Notes under the pieces: generated by a model
The model's input: the letters and a program-made list of their open reading frames with translations, nothing else
Database searches by the model: none
What the model was told of the DNA's origin: nothing
Program-made: the position numbers and the translations under genes
NCBI GenBank assembly: GCA_963965975.1
Contig: OZ014424.1
Coordinates: 2,046,001-2,110,000 of the forward strand
Direction of reading: 5' to 3'
Origin: Xestospongia bergquistia
Lineage: Eukaryota; Porifera; Demospongiae; Haplosclerida; Petrosiidae
Length of the DNA: 64,000 bases
Shown here: positions 1 through 12,350 of the stretch, piece by piece
Numbering within the stretch: position 1 is the stretch's first letter
Layout: every line of letters starts with the position of its first letter

Positions 1-66
1 ATGAAGCTCCCACACAAGTTAAGTGAAATGTCTCACTTATTACACACTAGAAATGTTACTATTTTT

Positions 67-91
67 ACACACACACACACACACACACACA
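67..91. repeat. (CA)n microsatellite
   Basis: Uninterrupted AC dinucleotide run of about 25 bases read directly from the sequence. Confidence 0.95.
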
Positions 92-711
92 TACTGCTAA
101 CTACCTAGAGTTAGACTTTTATATTTGGATAAAGTCAAGACAGTAATAACTTCATTACAATCAATTTTATAATGTACAATGTACCCATATATGTATGTCC
201 ATATAAATTCAATAATACTGTTAGTGTCCTATCATACTACATCTACATCTACATGTAAGAATGGACTATCAAATGATTAAAGGAGGACAACTAAATATAT
301 AGCTATAGATATAGTCAGTTATGGTTTGGTCCTTATAAAAGTTAAGGGTCAGGATCACTGTGTATGATGAATATAGATGTGACTAGCTAGAAAAACTCTA
401 CAGCAGAAGAATATGACATCAGTATTATTTTAACCCTTCTATCTATTTAAAATAGCAAACAATTAAATAAAAAACAAAGCAGATATAAATGTTCACTTGA
501 AATTTAATCATTAGAAAAAAGGTGTTGATGTCTTGTCACTGATTTTTAAACATCCTTAACTCCACCATGTTACTATAAGTCATCATTAAACTCATTTTAA
601 ACTGATGTAGTCATACTAAAAGCTAGTCTATCACTGCTGTCCCTTTGTTTAGAGAGGAATAGTAGATCTAAGAATCTAAGATTAAGTAGCTAATATTTTT
701 GATCACACCTG

Positions 712-1000
712 TCTCATATATGAGCTGTATATATGATACAGTTTTCATATATTTATCACACTTTAAATTAGTATATAAGACACCTATATGCACTCATCAT
801 ACATGTATCATATATATAATTTTTTTGTATGCTATGTATACAATATATGAGACACCTATATGTGCTAATCATATATGTATCATATAATAATGTATACAAT
901 ATATGAGACATCTGTATGAGCTAAATCTTATATGTATACAATATATGAGAAACTTGTATGCGCTAGTCATATATGTATCATATAATAATCATACACATTA
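712..1000. repeat. degenerate AT-rich tandem repeat
   Basis: Units begin with a variant of TATATGAGACACCTATATG and continue with a GCTAATCATATATGTATCAT-like stretch. At least four diverged copies start near 774, 849, 901 and 943, with period varying between about 42 and 75 bases. Confidence 0.7.
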
Positions 1001-2410
1001 TGATAAAACAGTAAGTTATTAACAGTAGTTGGATATTCTTTTTATCTGAATAGTGTACATAAATTTTATTGCATTGCAAAACATTTGTATAGTTATTTAA
1101 ATCCTATTGCATTGTTGCACAAGCAACACTTTCCCAAAACCAAGAAAAACATCTTTCCTGACTTTTGTTATTTTTTTAATTAGATTGTAAAATCCACTGA
1201 AGCACATACTACAGTTGGCCAGACATTATTGATAGTTGCAAAAAATTTCCTTATTAAAAGCAAGAAAAAGATGTCCTATCCTTCCATTTTATTACAGTGT
1301 AAACATAAGAAAGAAACAGACTATGCACATATTAAGATAGTTATTGTCTAATGACATACTATAAGAATCTTATAACTCTGAAAATCAACTAATTATAGGG
1401 ATTTGTCATTAGTATATAAAGATGAGAACAGGTAGTGTTTATTAAAGTTCTCTTTATTTCATTATGTATTATAATTAGTCAATGAAAATGATAATAGTTT
1501 GGTTAAATCAACCAATCAGTTTTGGCAGTTGCATGGATGTTAGTATTAATTGTTGACTTGATCATATTGAGTTAGACTAGTTTCGTACTTTGTGCTTATT
1601 TAGTATTGAGCATACATCATAATTAAAATAATTATTAATGAGAGTATGGTAACCAAGGCCTTGATTAAAAGTCTGGCTATATGTTAGCACAGTATTGATA
1701 TTAAAATATCAATTTATGACACTTATCTAGATATTATGTTTATTTATTTTTTTAGTCAACTTATCATCTTTTCCATCAACTAATACTGTATGAAATGAGA
1801 GCATACATTAGTTCTATCTACACTACTCATGATAATTACATTATTCTGTCATGTTATTTTCATCTTCAAACATTTCATTGAATCTTCGAAAACTATGGAT
1901 TCAAAATTGTGTATTGCATCTGTACAAGCCATGAATTCCTATCAAAGGAAAAAAGTTGCAACAATCAAATCCTTTAATTCAAAGACTGTTTTATTTTGGA
2001 CATTGCATTTTAAAGTAAATTATACAAGTAGTAAACTAGAGTGTGGAGCTAACAAGCACAATATTGAGCTGAAAGCTGAAGTTATAATATACAAACTAGC
2101 TAAGTTTCAAAATCTAAATAATCAGGATGATCAAAAATCTATTCTCTTCTTGGGGCAATTTTTATTCTAATATTTACTCTTCATCCTTGAACAATAGCCT
2201 CCCTGCCCTGCCCTGCCCTTCTTCTGTTTTGTCTAGTGTTGAAATAGATTATCTAACTCTAAGTTAAAAAATGTGGCAAATTATTACATTTAATTTACCA
2301 AAAAGATATGACATGACAGTATATAATAACTAATATATATTTAATTAATGTTGTTATCACATATAATAATTATATTTCATTGTACATGTCTTGTTTCTTG
2401 TTGTCTTGTT

Positions 2411-5400
2411 TTACACTGATATCTCTAAATGTATGGGTACTATTGGTTTAAGTGAATGTATAAATGAAGGATAAGAAACTTGATATTCTTGTTTTGTAAT
2501 CCTCTTGATAGTGTCACCTTTATATTCGAAGGGTTTTATATCTGTTACTTTGTGTGTCATTTGTAATGATGTAGGCAGATCATATGATTCAATTGTTCCA
2601 TGTAACTGTAATATTGTCTGATCTTCATGTTTGTTTAATAGCTCAATAATGGAATTCATTTCTGATGTCTCATTAATATCCATAGCTACATCCAATGGAG
2701 TTTCGTCAGTATTAGCAATAACATAAGGACTGGCACCATGCATCAAAAGTCTTTCTACTATTAGAGAGGTTTGTCCTCCTTTTACAGCAAAGAACAAAGG
2801 AGTGAACCCAAAATGACTTTCTTGTTTATTGACATCAGCTCCAGCTTGTATGAGAGCATCCACTATATCAACATGTCCACATGATGAAGCTACCATGAGT
2901 GGAGTAAGACCAAATACCAGTGGGGTATCTGGACTACCTAATATCTTCATTATAACTGCACCTAAATCTCCTTTAACACACGAGTCTAGTAGTTCTCTTT
3001 GGTCATTAGTGAGATGTGTAAGCTTATTGAAGAGAAACGTAATAATAGTAGTATGACCACCATAACATGATGTTACTACTGCTTTTTCAATCTCCTCAGT
3101 AGTGGGTTCAGCTTTATCTAAGAGCATATTAACAAGGTCTCTGTTACCACTATAAGCTGCTAACGATAATGCTGTTGCTCCATTGTATGCTATTATATGA
3201 GGATTTGCATATGATTGTAGTAAATGCTCAGCTACTTCAACATGTCCATTATGACAAGCTAACATTAAAGCTGTACTTCCATCTTCTTTCTGCGCATCAA
3301 TGTCTACATGTTCTTTTAGAATTGTCTCAATGACCTTGGTATGACCATTTTGACTAGCTAGCATTAGACCAGTCACTCCTTCTTTGGCCTGGATATTAAT
3401 GTCTGAATGCTCTTTGAGTTGTTCAACAACCTGGGCATGGCCATTTTGACTAGCTAGCATTAGGGCAGTCCATCCATCTTCATCTTGAATACTAACATTT
3501 GCATTTGCTTTGAGTAATAATTCTGACACATTGGTATGACCATTTTGACTGGCTAGCATTAGGGCAGTCACTCCTTCTTTGGTCTGAATATTAACATCTG
3601 GACGTTGTTTGAGTAGTTTTTCAACAACATGGGTATGACCATTTTGACTAGCTATCATTAGGGCAGTCCATCTATCTTCATCCTGAATACTAACATTTGC
3701 ATTTGCTTTGAGTAATAATTCTGACACATTGGTATGACCATTTTGACTGGCTAGCATTAGGGCAGTCACTCCTTCTTTGGTCTGAATATTAACATCTGGA
3801 CGTTGTTTGAGTAGTTTTTCAACAACATGGGTATGACCATTTTGACTAGCTATCATTAGGGCAGTCCATCTATCTTCATCCTGAATACTAACATTTGCAT
3901 TTGCTTTGAGTAATAATTCTGACACATCGGTATGACCATTTTGACTGGCTAACATTAGTGCAGTCACTCCATTCTTTCCTTGAATGTTAACATTTGCACC
4001 AGTTTTGATTAGTAATTCAATAACCTTGATATGACCATTTAGACTGGCTATCATTAGGGCAGTCCATCCATCATTGGTCTGAATATTAAAATGTGCATGC
4101 TCTTTGACTAGTTCAATGACTTGGGTTTGACCATTTTCACTTGCTATCATAAGTGCTGTCCATCCTTCACTTTCTTGAATATTAATATCAGCTCCAGCTG
4201 TTACTAGTGTTTGTACAACTTGTTCATGTCCACCTAGTGTAGCTAGCATTAGTGGAGTTAAGCCATTTTCATTTTGGTGATTGATCCTGGCACCATATTT
4301 AAGAAGTAAGCATACTGCTTCACTATTACCAACTTTTGCTACTTCAAGAAGAGCATCATCAATGTTACCTCCTAATTCCATAAGAACTAAAACTGCTTTG
4401 TTTTGACCAACCTGTACTGCTTTAAGAAGAGCAGTATCTACACAGGCTCCTAACTCTAGAAGTAATTGAGCTGCTTCAGTCTGACCATGCTTTGTTGCTT
4501 CAAGAAGAGCATCATCAATGTTACCTCCTAACTCCATAAGAACTGAAATTGCTTCAATTTGATCATCCTGTAATGCTTTAAGAAGAGCAATATTCACATT
4601 GGCTCCTAACTCTAGAAGAAACTGAACTGCTTCAATATGACCAACTTTTGCTGCTTCAAGAAGAGCAACATCAAAAGTAAAGTTGTCATTCTCGTCTTCA
4701 TCAGTTAGTATTGGTGTGTCATTGATTACTAAACCAAACATACCGATGAGACGCATAAACTGTAACTTGTCTTGAGCATAAGCTATAAGATAGTCAATTT
4801 GAGATTCTCGGACAATGTATTTAATAAGTACAGACCCAGCTGAGATTGTTATGTGGTTTATAAGGGACTGCTTTTCATGTTGTGGAAGGAAATGCTTTAT
4901 TAATAAGTAAAGACCCTCAATGTTAACTTGATTCCAAGGCTTGTTTAACTTAATGTGAGCTTTTGGTGCATTTTCAGGATTTTTTAAATGTGGATTGTAA
5001 ATTTGCATCAAACAATCTCTAAGTTCTTCAATTGATTGTGAGCTTCGAAAATTAGCTGCTTGCTTTGAGTGTTCTTGTATGTCTTTAGATAGTTCCTCTG
5101 TAACATATTCTGCAGCAATTTCTACTATAAGTTGACAGTCCAAAAAGTCAAAATAGCGATGAAGTTTATTGAATAGTTCATTTAAATTTTTGATATTGCT
5201 GAACTCTTCATAGGCTGTAGGTATAAAATTTAGTACATAATCGGTGAGCTCTTCAAGTGTTTCTGTATCCTTGACTTTTTCTTTAAGCTCATTTTTAAAT
5301 TGTTTCCTTAGACGAGCAAATTGTCGTTGAAGACGTTGTAGCTCTTTCAAAACTTCATCCTCTTTGTATATTTTTACATTCCTGACATCTTTGCTAGTGG

Positions 5401-7097
5401 AGGAATTACATGCACTTGGTGTGACATCATCGCTTAATTCATTTTCTAATTTGTCACTTAACTCAGTTGCCAAATGTTTAGCTGCATCACAAACTGGACC
5501 ACCTTGGCTAGAGAGAATTTTAAGAAATGTTTGCCAATGATGCTGTAATTCAGGAGCACCTTTCCATTTCATTCCCGCCACAAATTCATCAATCATCTTA
5601 TCATAAGTTGGATCATCTTTTACAGATTGGGAGATTAAGTTTTTATTGAACATTTCTACAGCAACTTGTTGAAGACAGTGTTTTAATACATTTTTCAAAG
5701 AGGAATGTACTTCTTGAAGTAAATCTTTCATCACATTTTGCATTTGATCTTGACTTGTAACAGCACTCTGCATGCCTATTTATAGACATAAACTATACTG
5801 ATAATAATTTATACATGGACTTACCCTGCTGTGACTCAGGTATAATGAATGCAAGTTGATTTTCTCCTTCTTGGGTTCTAAGCTGAATTGGTGGTGTTTC
5901 TTGCAAGTGACAATTTAACATTTCATTCTTTTGTTCTGGATAGTGTGAAAACAGTAAAGTTACTTATCATTCATCTTGTACTTACTTTGTTCTGTTTCTT
6001 TACCACAATGAATTGACAGTGATATGCTATGAAGCTCCTGGACATCCTTTTTCCATTCTTCAGCCAAATTTTGCGCAGCAAATATAGCAGGACCACCTTG
6101 ACTACCATTGTAGAGACAATCTAAAAACGTTTGGCAGTACTCCTCTAACTGAGTAATGTCTCTCACATATGTCATTCCTGCTTCAAACTCATGAATTACA
6201 CTGTCATATGTGGGTGAATCCTTGACTACTTTAGAGATTAAGTTTTTTGAAAACATTTCATTAGCAACATCTTTGAGACAGTTTTTTAAAGCACCATTTA
6301 ATGAGCTGAACTGCTTTGTAAGTACATTCTGCAGTGTTCTATGCAGCTTATTGATATCTACAACTACTGAAAAGAAAAAATAATTAGAGAGAACATGCAC
6401 ACACTAAAAAGTATTTGTTGTTTTAATAATTCATACTTATGTGGGTTGCATATCCTGTTTGATTGATAAGTGAAATGCACAGTTTATATAACTCAACAAG
6501 CAATGACTTCCCAATAAGGATATGTGTTGTATCTAGAGTTATCTATAAAAATTACCTGTTACTTTAACCAACTAATATGTAGCTTACATCAGTGTGTGGA
6601 TACTATGTAATTCAAAATTCATGTGAATTACACACTGTATAATTTGTTACTTTGTAATTGTATATCATACCAACAAATTAGACAGTGAGTAATTCACATT
6701 GAACTCTATATAAGTATAGATTCCATAGTAAATCACTGATGTAAGCTATAAAGTGGTTATTAAAAACAGATTAACCACTACAGTCCTATATATATAGATG
6801 ATAAACTAAGGATATAATTATAGACATGATCCTATCAGATGGACTTAGTATATCAATATTTGAAAGTATCTAGCTAGACACATGAAAAACTGTGTGTATG
6901 GGGGATTTTACACATGCATAGTATAATCATAATGCAATTTTTAGGTTCTCTTTTTGTTTAAGTCTTTCCCCACATAATATCCTAAGAGCCTATGGACAAG
7001 GCTACATCTTATCTTGTATTATATGCAATCCAACTGACTGCAGATTGATTAAATAAACTAATTCATACATACAGTATGTTACTGCAATATGGCATGA

Positions 7098-7138
<41 letters not shown>

Positions 7139-7216
7139 TGAAGTGGACACTGCCTCTGCTTCTTCCTTAGTACCTGGTGGCTCCACACTACTAGCTTCAA
7201 GTTTATGATCTGTCAT
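2411..7216 (-). CDS. ANK gene 1: helical-domain and ankyrin-repeat protein, four exons
   Basis: Four exons on the minus strand join in frame: 7216-7135, 6366-5986, 5935-5825 and 5775-2411, all linked in phase 1 with GT-AG introns of 768, 50 and 49 bp. The predicted protein is about 1,312 residues. After a short MTDHK leader, exon 2 and the start of exon 4 each encode one copy of a ~110-residue helical domain (conserved core EMF-K-LIS--VKD-PTYD). A ~240-residue middle module follows (NELFNKLHRYFDFLDC, then IKLNKPWNQV and LQFMRLIGMF). Next come five 26-residue ankyrin-like units, about a dozen typical 33-residue ANK repeats and a less regular C-terminal set ending in a unique tail. Likely cytosolic; the repeats suggest protein binding and the helical domains may be death-fold-like, but both roles are inference. 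No enzyme motif is visible. Confidence 0.88.
3440..4000 (-). repeat. 198-bp tandem repeat inside ANK gene 1
   Basis: Equivalent points occur at 3523, 3721 and 3919, exactly 198 bp apart, which is two 33-residue ANK repeats. Two successive units are nearly identical at both DNA and protein level (GVTALMLASQNGHTNVSELL followed by RWTALMIASQNGHTHVVEKL). This indicates recent unequal crossing-over or gene conversion. Confidence 0.9.
7101..7133. repeat. (AT)n microsatellite abutting a splice donor
   Basis: About 16 AT units. On the minus strand the intron 1 donor of ANK gene 1 (GT at 7134-7133) is the first dinucleotide of this run. Confidence 0.9.
7135..7216 (-). CDS. ANK gene 1, coding exon 1 (27 codons plus one base)
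   Basis: The ATG at 7216-7214 opens a frame beginning MTDHKLEASS that runs to a donor AAAAG|GT at 7135/7134. It is too short to appear as a long ORF. It is supported because the phase matches exon 2 exactly and because the same leader (MTDHKIEAS) begins gene 3 at 37,636. The intron starts directly in an AT dinucleotide run. Confidence 0.82.
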
Positions 7217-7304
7217 CTCTACAACTTATATAACTACAGACAAGCTAGTACATTTTCTTTTTCGTGCTCACTCACTTCGAACTTTGTCTTTTCAATCAAT
7301 AATT

Positions 7305-7610
7305 ATGTGGCATTGTGTTACGTATCTTATGTTATTAATAAGTAATGGTTCACTATAATATGGCCTTGTTTGGTCAAAACTCCACCCATCACTGATGCAG
7401 TCATCTGTTTATGTTATGTACATCATGTTATTATTAGATAATGTATTCTACAGTTCATTATTATGGCCTTATTTGGCCAAAACTCCACCCATCACTGATG
7501 CAGTCATCATTTCTTTGTGTTATGTATATCCCGTTATCAATAAGTAATGTATTCATAACATTATAGTTTACTATTATGACCTTAATTTATCAAACTCCAC
7601 CCATCATATA
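7305..7610. repeat. ~105-bp tandem repeat upstream of ANK gene 1
   Basis: Each unit contains TATGGCCTT-TTTGGTCAAA then ACTCCACCCATCA, followed by GTTATGTA and AATAAGTAATG-like stretches. Units start near 7359, 7462 and 7574, with a partial tail before the first. The core motif recurs inverted and dispersed near 26,957 and 29,724 (AGTGATGGGTGG), so it is part of an interspersed repeat. Confidence 0.75.
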
Positions 7611-9394
7611 CTATAGTATATATATCCAATATTATCATACTATGTACAATTACTCATTGAGCACGATATATATATATATATACATATACATACATACACT
7701 AACATGCTTGTTGTAAATTATGACAGAAATCATTTCATCTTGCAAATTTAGGGAGGAAGCATATATGTTACATTGTAGTTATCTATTTGTCACATAGTGT
7801 CATATTATTTATTTTAGTTTCATATAATTCTTTTCATGACATTTTTTTCTTTATTGCTATATGTGTAATGACTCAAACACTTGCTTAGAGGACTTAGACA
7901 TAAAATAACTACTCAATATATTGATCCTATGTGCAGAAACTGTATCTTGAGTCACATGAATATCTATCTAAACCACATTAATCATTATATGTTTTGACAA
8001 GTGGCAATTTATCAACAATATTGTACATGCAATATGATTGAAATACCTGATAATTTGTTTTGTAATATTTGAGCAAACTAGTTGGGTGCCTTTTTTCAGT
8101 TCACTTTGAACAGTAAGTGGTAGAGTTGAACAGAGGTTCACAAATCGAACCCTTTTGTCTTTTATTAATTTAATTGAAATAATTATTAAAGACAGTATAT
8201 ATACATGATAGTAAGTCATGACTATTGAACAGAAATGATAGGTAGGACATACTGAAATTGACACTTCTTTAAAGTCACAGTCATCTAATGGAGGTCAGGG
8301 CTTCAAGTGAATTACGTTCAGAACATTGGTCACCTGAAAGGACATCATTGTTTGGCATCATTATCTTTTGGACTTTCCCTTGTGGTGTCATTAGATAACA
8401 CATCAGTGATTGCCAGTTTCCAGTGAAATGATATTCCTGTTAATAATAGTTTCATCAGCTTTTAATTATAATGGATTAGACCTTAACTAGCATCCTTTTC
8501 AACAGCTTCATCAGCCTTTTGATGCAGGGAAGAATAATAGCTTAGATCATCAATGTTTGCTTTGCTTCCTATATCAACTTAAGATTATCACTGATATTAT
8601 TGCTATGTGTTAGAGACTGTCAAATGGCAATCAATCAACTTTACTTGAAAGCTCCTAATACATATCCACAAAATAAATTTACATAAGTATGATAATTCAT
8701 CATCACTTTAAAAGTATAATAGTGAATCAGTCACAATCATTATCATAGCGCTTGCAGGATAACTAATTAAAATTCATTTTTGCTAAGTGCATCAGTAGTC
8801 AATCTGTGTTTGCTGTTTTATGTTACTGAATGGAAATAGCATTACATTTAATTGTGAAAAACAGGTTAAAGATAAGATAAAAGTAGGTGAATTAGGCTTT
8901 AAAATACCCAAATTAAAACATGTAATTCTATATTCTATATTTCATTTCATGTTTTAAATTATGGAAAGGCTCTAGTATAATTTGGTCTGGGTTTGCTAGT
9001 ATAAGCTTATTATATTTAATTACTTCATAGCGTTTGCATTATATTGATTCAAAATGTATGTCACAACATGAGCTGAAGCAATTGTTATTAAAAAGTTAGT
9101 GACTGCATACATGTCTAGTATAATAGTTATAGTCTATTTATATCTTATCTTTGACATGACTTGCTTTTCTCATTATCTGAAGTGTAAGGTACTAAAATAT
9201 TCCACTAGATATTCTGGTTTACAGGGTACAAGTTAACATGAAAAAACATTAGTATACAATATGGAAAATTGTTAGTTAATTCAACTCACTTAAGCTGATA
9301 TCAATAAATAATATAATAGGTGGTAACATCATGTATGAAAATTATGATTTTCTTTCTAATAATGTTCAACTTGTTAAAATTTGCCAGTTTATGA
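7611..9394. other. intergenic DNA without a recognisable gene
   Basis: AT-rich, with a short AT/ACAT simple repeat near 7666-7700. The small open frames (for example 7968-8264, minus) have no motif, no splice-supported partner and no conserved copy elsewhere in the window. Confidence 0.5.
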
Positions 9395-12350
9395 GCATCT
9401 ATTGATCACAGGCAATATTTTACTTTTATTGATGACTCTATATGATAAGCAAGAAATGACCTAAGAAAAAGTCTCTTACAATATACTAGATTTGTATGAT
9501 ACATCTATGTATAAAACAGTAGTTAATGGACTTATGATTGTATAATGATCTGCTGACAGTTTTATACTTAGTTAATTTAAATGATAAATAGACATTATTA
9601 CGTATGGATTTATGGAGATATATTGGATTTTGTGTGCTGAAATGAAAAATGATAATATTAGTGTTAAGAAATGAGTGCAATAGTAGACATTATTATATAA
9701 TAATTGGATGTCAAAAGGTCATTTTAACAGATGGTACTCAAGATTAATTAATGTTACAATATTATCAATGAGTTTAGTCCTACCTGAATTGAACAGTAAG
9801 ATTACAAGGAAATATTTATTATCTACAACTTGTACTTTTAAATCTAAGAATTATCTTAAGTCACCTTTCACTGTTGACTTTGATGCTTTCTGTGGGTATG
9901 TCAGCTGCACATTGTCTTATCTGATTGTGGAGGCTAATTTCGCTACATCAATTTTTTGTTTATGCAATGTATATATATAGGACAACTCTGTGAGGTCTAC
10001 ATATATTGTATTCACAGCGAGTGGAATAGTGAATTATCTAATGTATAGAATGTATAGTAACTTACACCATAATTTTGTTATATTTTGTCTGAGAAACAAT
10101 ATCATAGAATAATTTTTGCTAGTGTTACCTTCTCTTAGGTAGGGGCTTGGTTCTCACGTGATGACTGCCAAAATTTGTCAAGGGTCTTGGCAGGAAACAA
10201 AGTGTACCAAAGTAATCTTCGCTGTTTGAAGGCTGGTCTGAAAATATATGTTCAAGACATCAAGAGACAACAAATGTAGTACATGACATCATCTGAAGCA
10301 AGCTCTGCAGTGGTACCTCTGTATTTAGTAACTGCACCTAATAAATTATTTAACTAACAAGAGTTGTTCCTATAATACAGAATTACTTACTACAGCAGTA
10401 AAACACTCAATGTAAATTAGTCTATCTGCTGGCCACAATATACTGCTCACTATATTTGTTTGTACTAAAATTTTCCATTTTACACACCTGCCAGTCTAAT
10501 TTTTACACAGATAAAGGTGAACAGTTTAATACATAACACTCATTGGCGAATTGATGACATATAATCTGTAGACATGTATATATTTGTTTAGTAATGAATT
10601 ATTTATTATAGTAGTAAAACAATGAATGTACTATCTGCTGTCCGCAATATATCACTAGACATAGAATGGCTTACTGTCAAAATTGACCATGACAGAACAT
10701 CAATGGTATTCAGACGTATCCAGAGGCATTCATGCCTGTGTGGATATGCATCTACATAGCTTTGCTCATAACAATTGTTGAAAAGTCTTTAGGCAGAGAG
10801 GTAATTATGCATATATGTGTGCCTACCTCTGACTACTATTGATGTTCCATCATGATCACTTTAACAGTGTCACTAGGTTATTGGAGGATGAATATTATAA
10901 TCTAGAACTTTGTGTTTGTCCATCAGGTCTGGTGATGAGTTTATTTTTGCCTAATGTCTATAAACAAAGCTCATCTGACATTTGAATATTAAGATTTTCT
11001 TACTTTTAAAGCAGCAATTTCACTCTACCTACTACATTGCAAGTCTCCAATCACCACAGCCAAATTAAAACATTTTCCACCATTTTTATACAATACAGTA
11101 GAACTGAATTAATATTACATCAACACATAATAAATGTATCCTTTTCTATTGTAGTATTTTCTCTATCTAACTAATATTATCCTATACTGACCCTTTAAAG
11201 ATATGGATTGCTACAAACACATAATAAGATATAATGAAATTAACCTACTGATCTTGTCATTAGTATATATTGTAGTATCCTCCTCATCTGGTCCCATTTT
11301 ACTTCTTAATAACAAAAGACCTTCTAGCAATTAAGTTCAATTTTCTGGATTAAAAAGAATTCTTGATATTAGTAAGATTTGTATATGTCATTATATGTAA
11401 TGGCAAATTATGGTTACTAGAAAGTTATGGCTTTTGCATAATCATTATACAACTCAAGTTGATGTGAAGAGCCAGTCTTGAATTGCTACTCATATTTCCA
11501 ACATTACTTTCAACAACTAGTAGTAAAAGGATCTAAAGTTATAGTATGCTTTGACAGTATTGATGTGTAGCATTTAATTCATTTAATGGAGAACCAAAAA
11601 GAAATCAGTAGCTAAAAAAATTCCGAGTCATAGAGATGAAGTAAACTAACTTTTGATGCCAAGTGATTTTAACTATTATTGGACTTTAAAACTAGTTGTA
11701 TTAGTGAATAATTTATTAACCAGGTATATGTAGCTATTGTCTTAAGTAAAAAACTGCTGATATTTACATAATTTTAGCTATGAAACTAGCAATATTTTCA
11801 AATTTTCACTTCCTATTATTTGACATACAATTTCCTCTACCTCTAGACTGTCTTTTCACTGTGTGTGTAGTGTGGATAAAATTATAAGTATACTCTGTTT
11901 CAAATAGTGTATAGTATATATTCTATTGTGCATCTAGACTAGGCAACAGCAGTTTATACTTTATACATGATTTACTTGTACATCTGTGTCCATCCGTGCA
12001 AAGAATTTACTAGAAAATATGTATAACACGTTGTCACCTTTTGTTACTGATGTCATAATCTGCTAAATGTTTGAATATTCAAAAATCTGATTTTGTTGTA
12101 TTAGAAACATTTAGAGAGTATTAAAACAAACAGATGAAAAATGAATAACAAAACTCTAAATACTACACTGTTTAATTTTATGAAGATTCTGTTTACAATA
12201 ACATTAAAAATAAACACTACGCAGTGATGAGTAAAATTCTTTTATTATGGGGTATAAAGTTAATAACAGTAATAAATGAACAAATGAAAGGTCAGTATGA
12301 GCAAGCAAATCGTTAATGAGTTTCAAATCATTTTTTTCTAGCGAATCAGT
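9395..12350. repeat. segmental-duplication copy A, non-coding 3' flank
   Basis: Collinear with 29,889-33,343 over most of its length. Examples are the CTATTGATCACAGGCAATAT stretch at both left ends, the TAGGGGCTTG-CACGTGATGA-TGCCAAAA stretch at about 10,140 (30,998 in copy C), and the block at 11,460-12,250. It carries small indels and no intact gene. It continues directly into the ANK pseudogene at 12,351. Confidence 0.8.

Larger units (their letters stand above)
1..2410. other. AT-rich intergenic DNA downstream of ANK gene 1
   Basis: No convincing coding sequence. It holds a CA microsatellite near the left end and a degenerate tandem repeat around 712-1000. The open frame at 1829-2170 has no recognisable motif and no splice context and is treated as chance. 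The last ~140 bases are related to 29,003-29,150, so this is the conserved 3' flank of the gene 1 family. Confidence 0.6.

Noticed and set aside
1829..2170. 113-codon plus-strand open frame
   Set aside because: No motif, Lys/Asn/Ile-rich as expected for AT-rich DNA, no splice-supported partner and no paralogue in the window.
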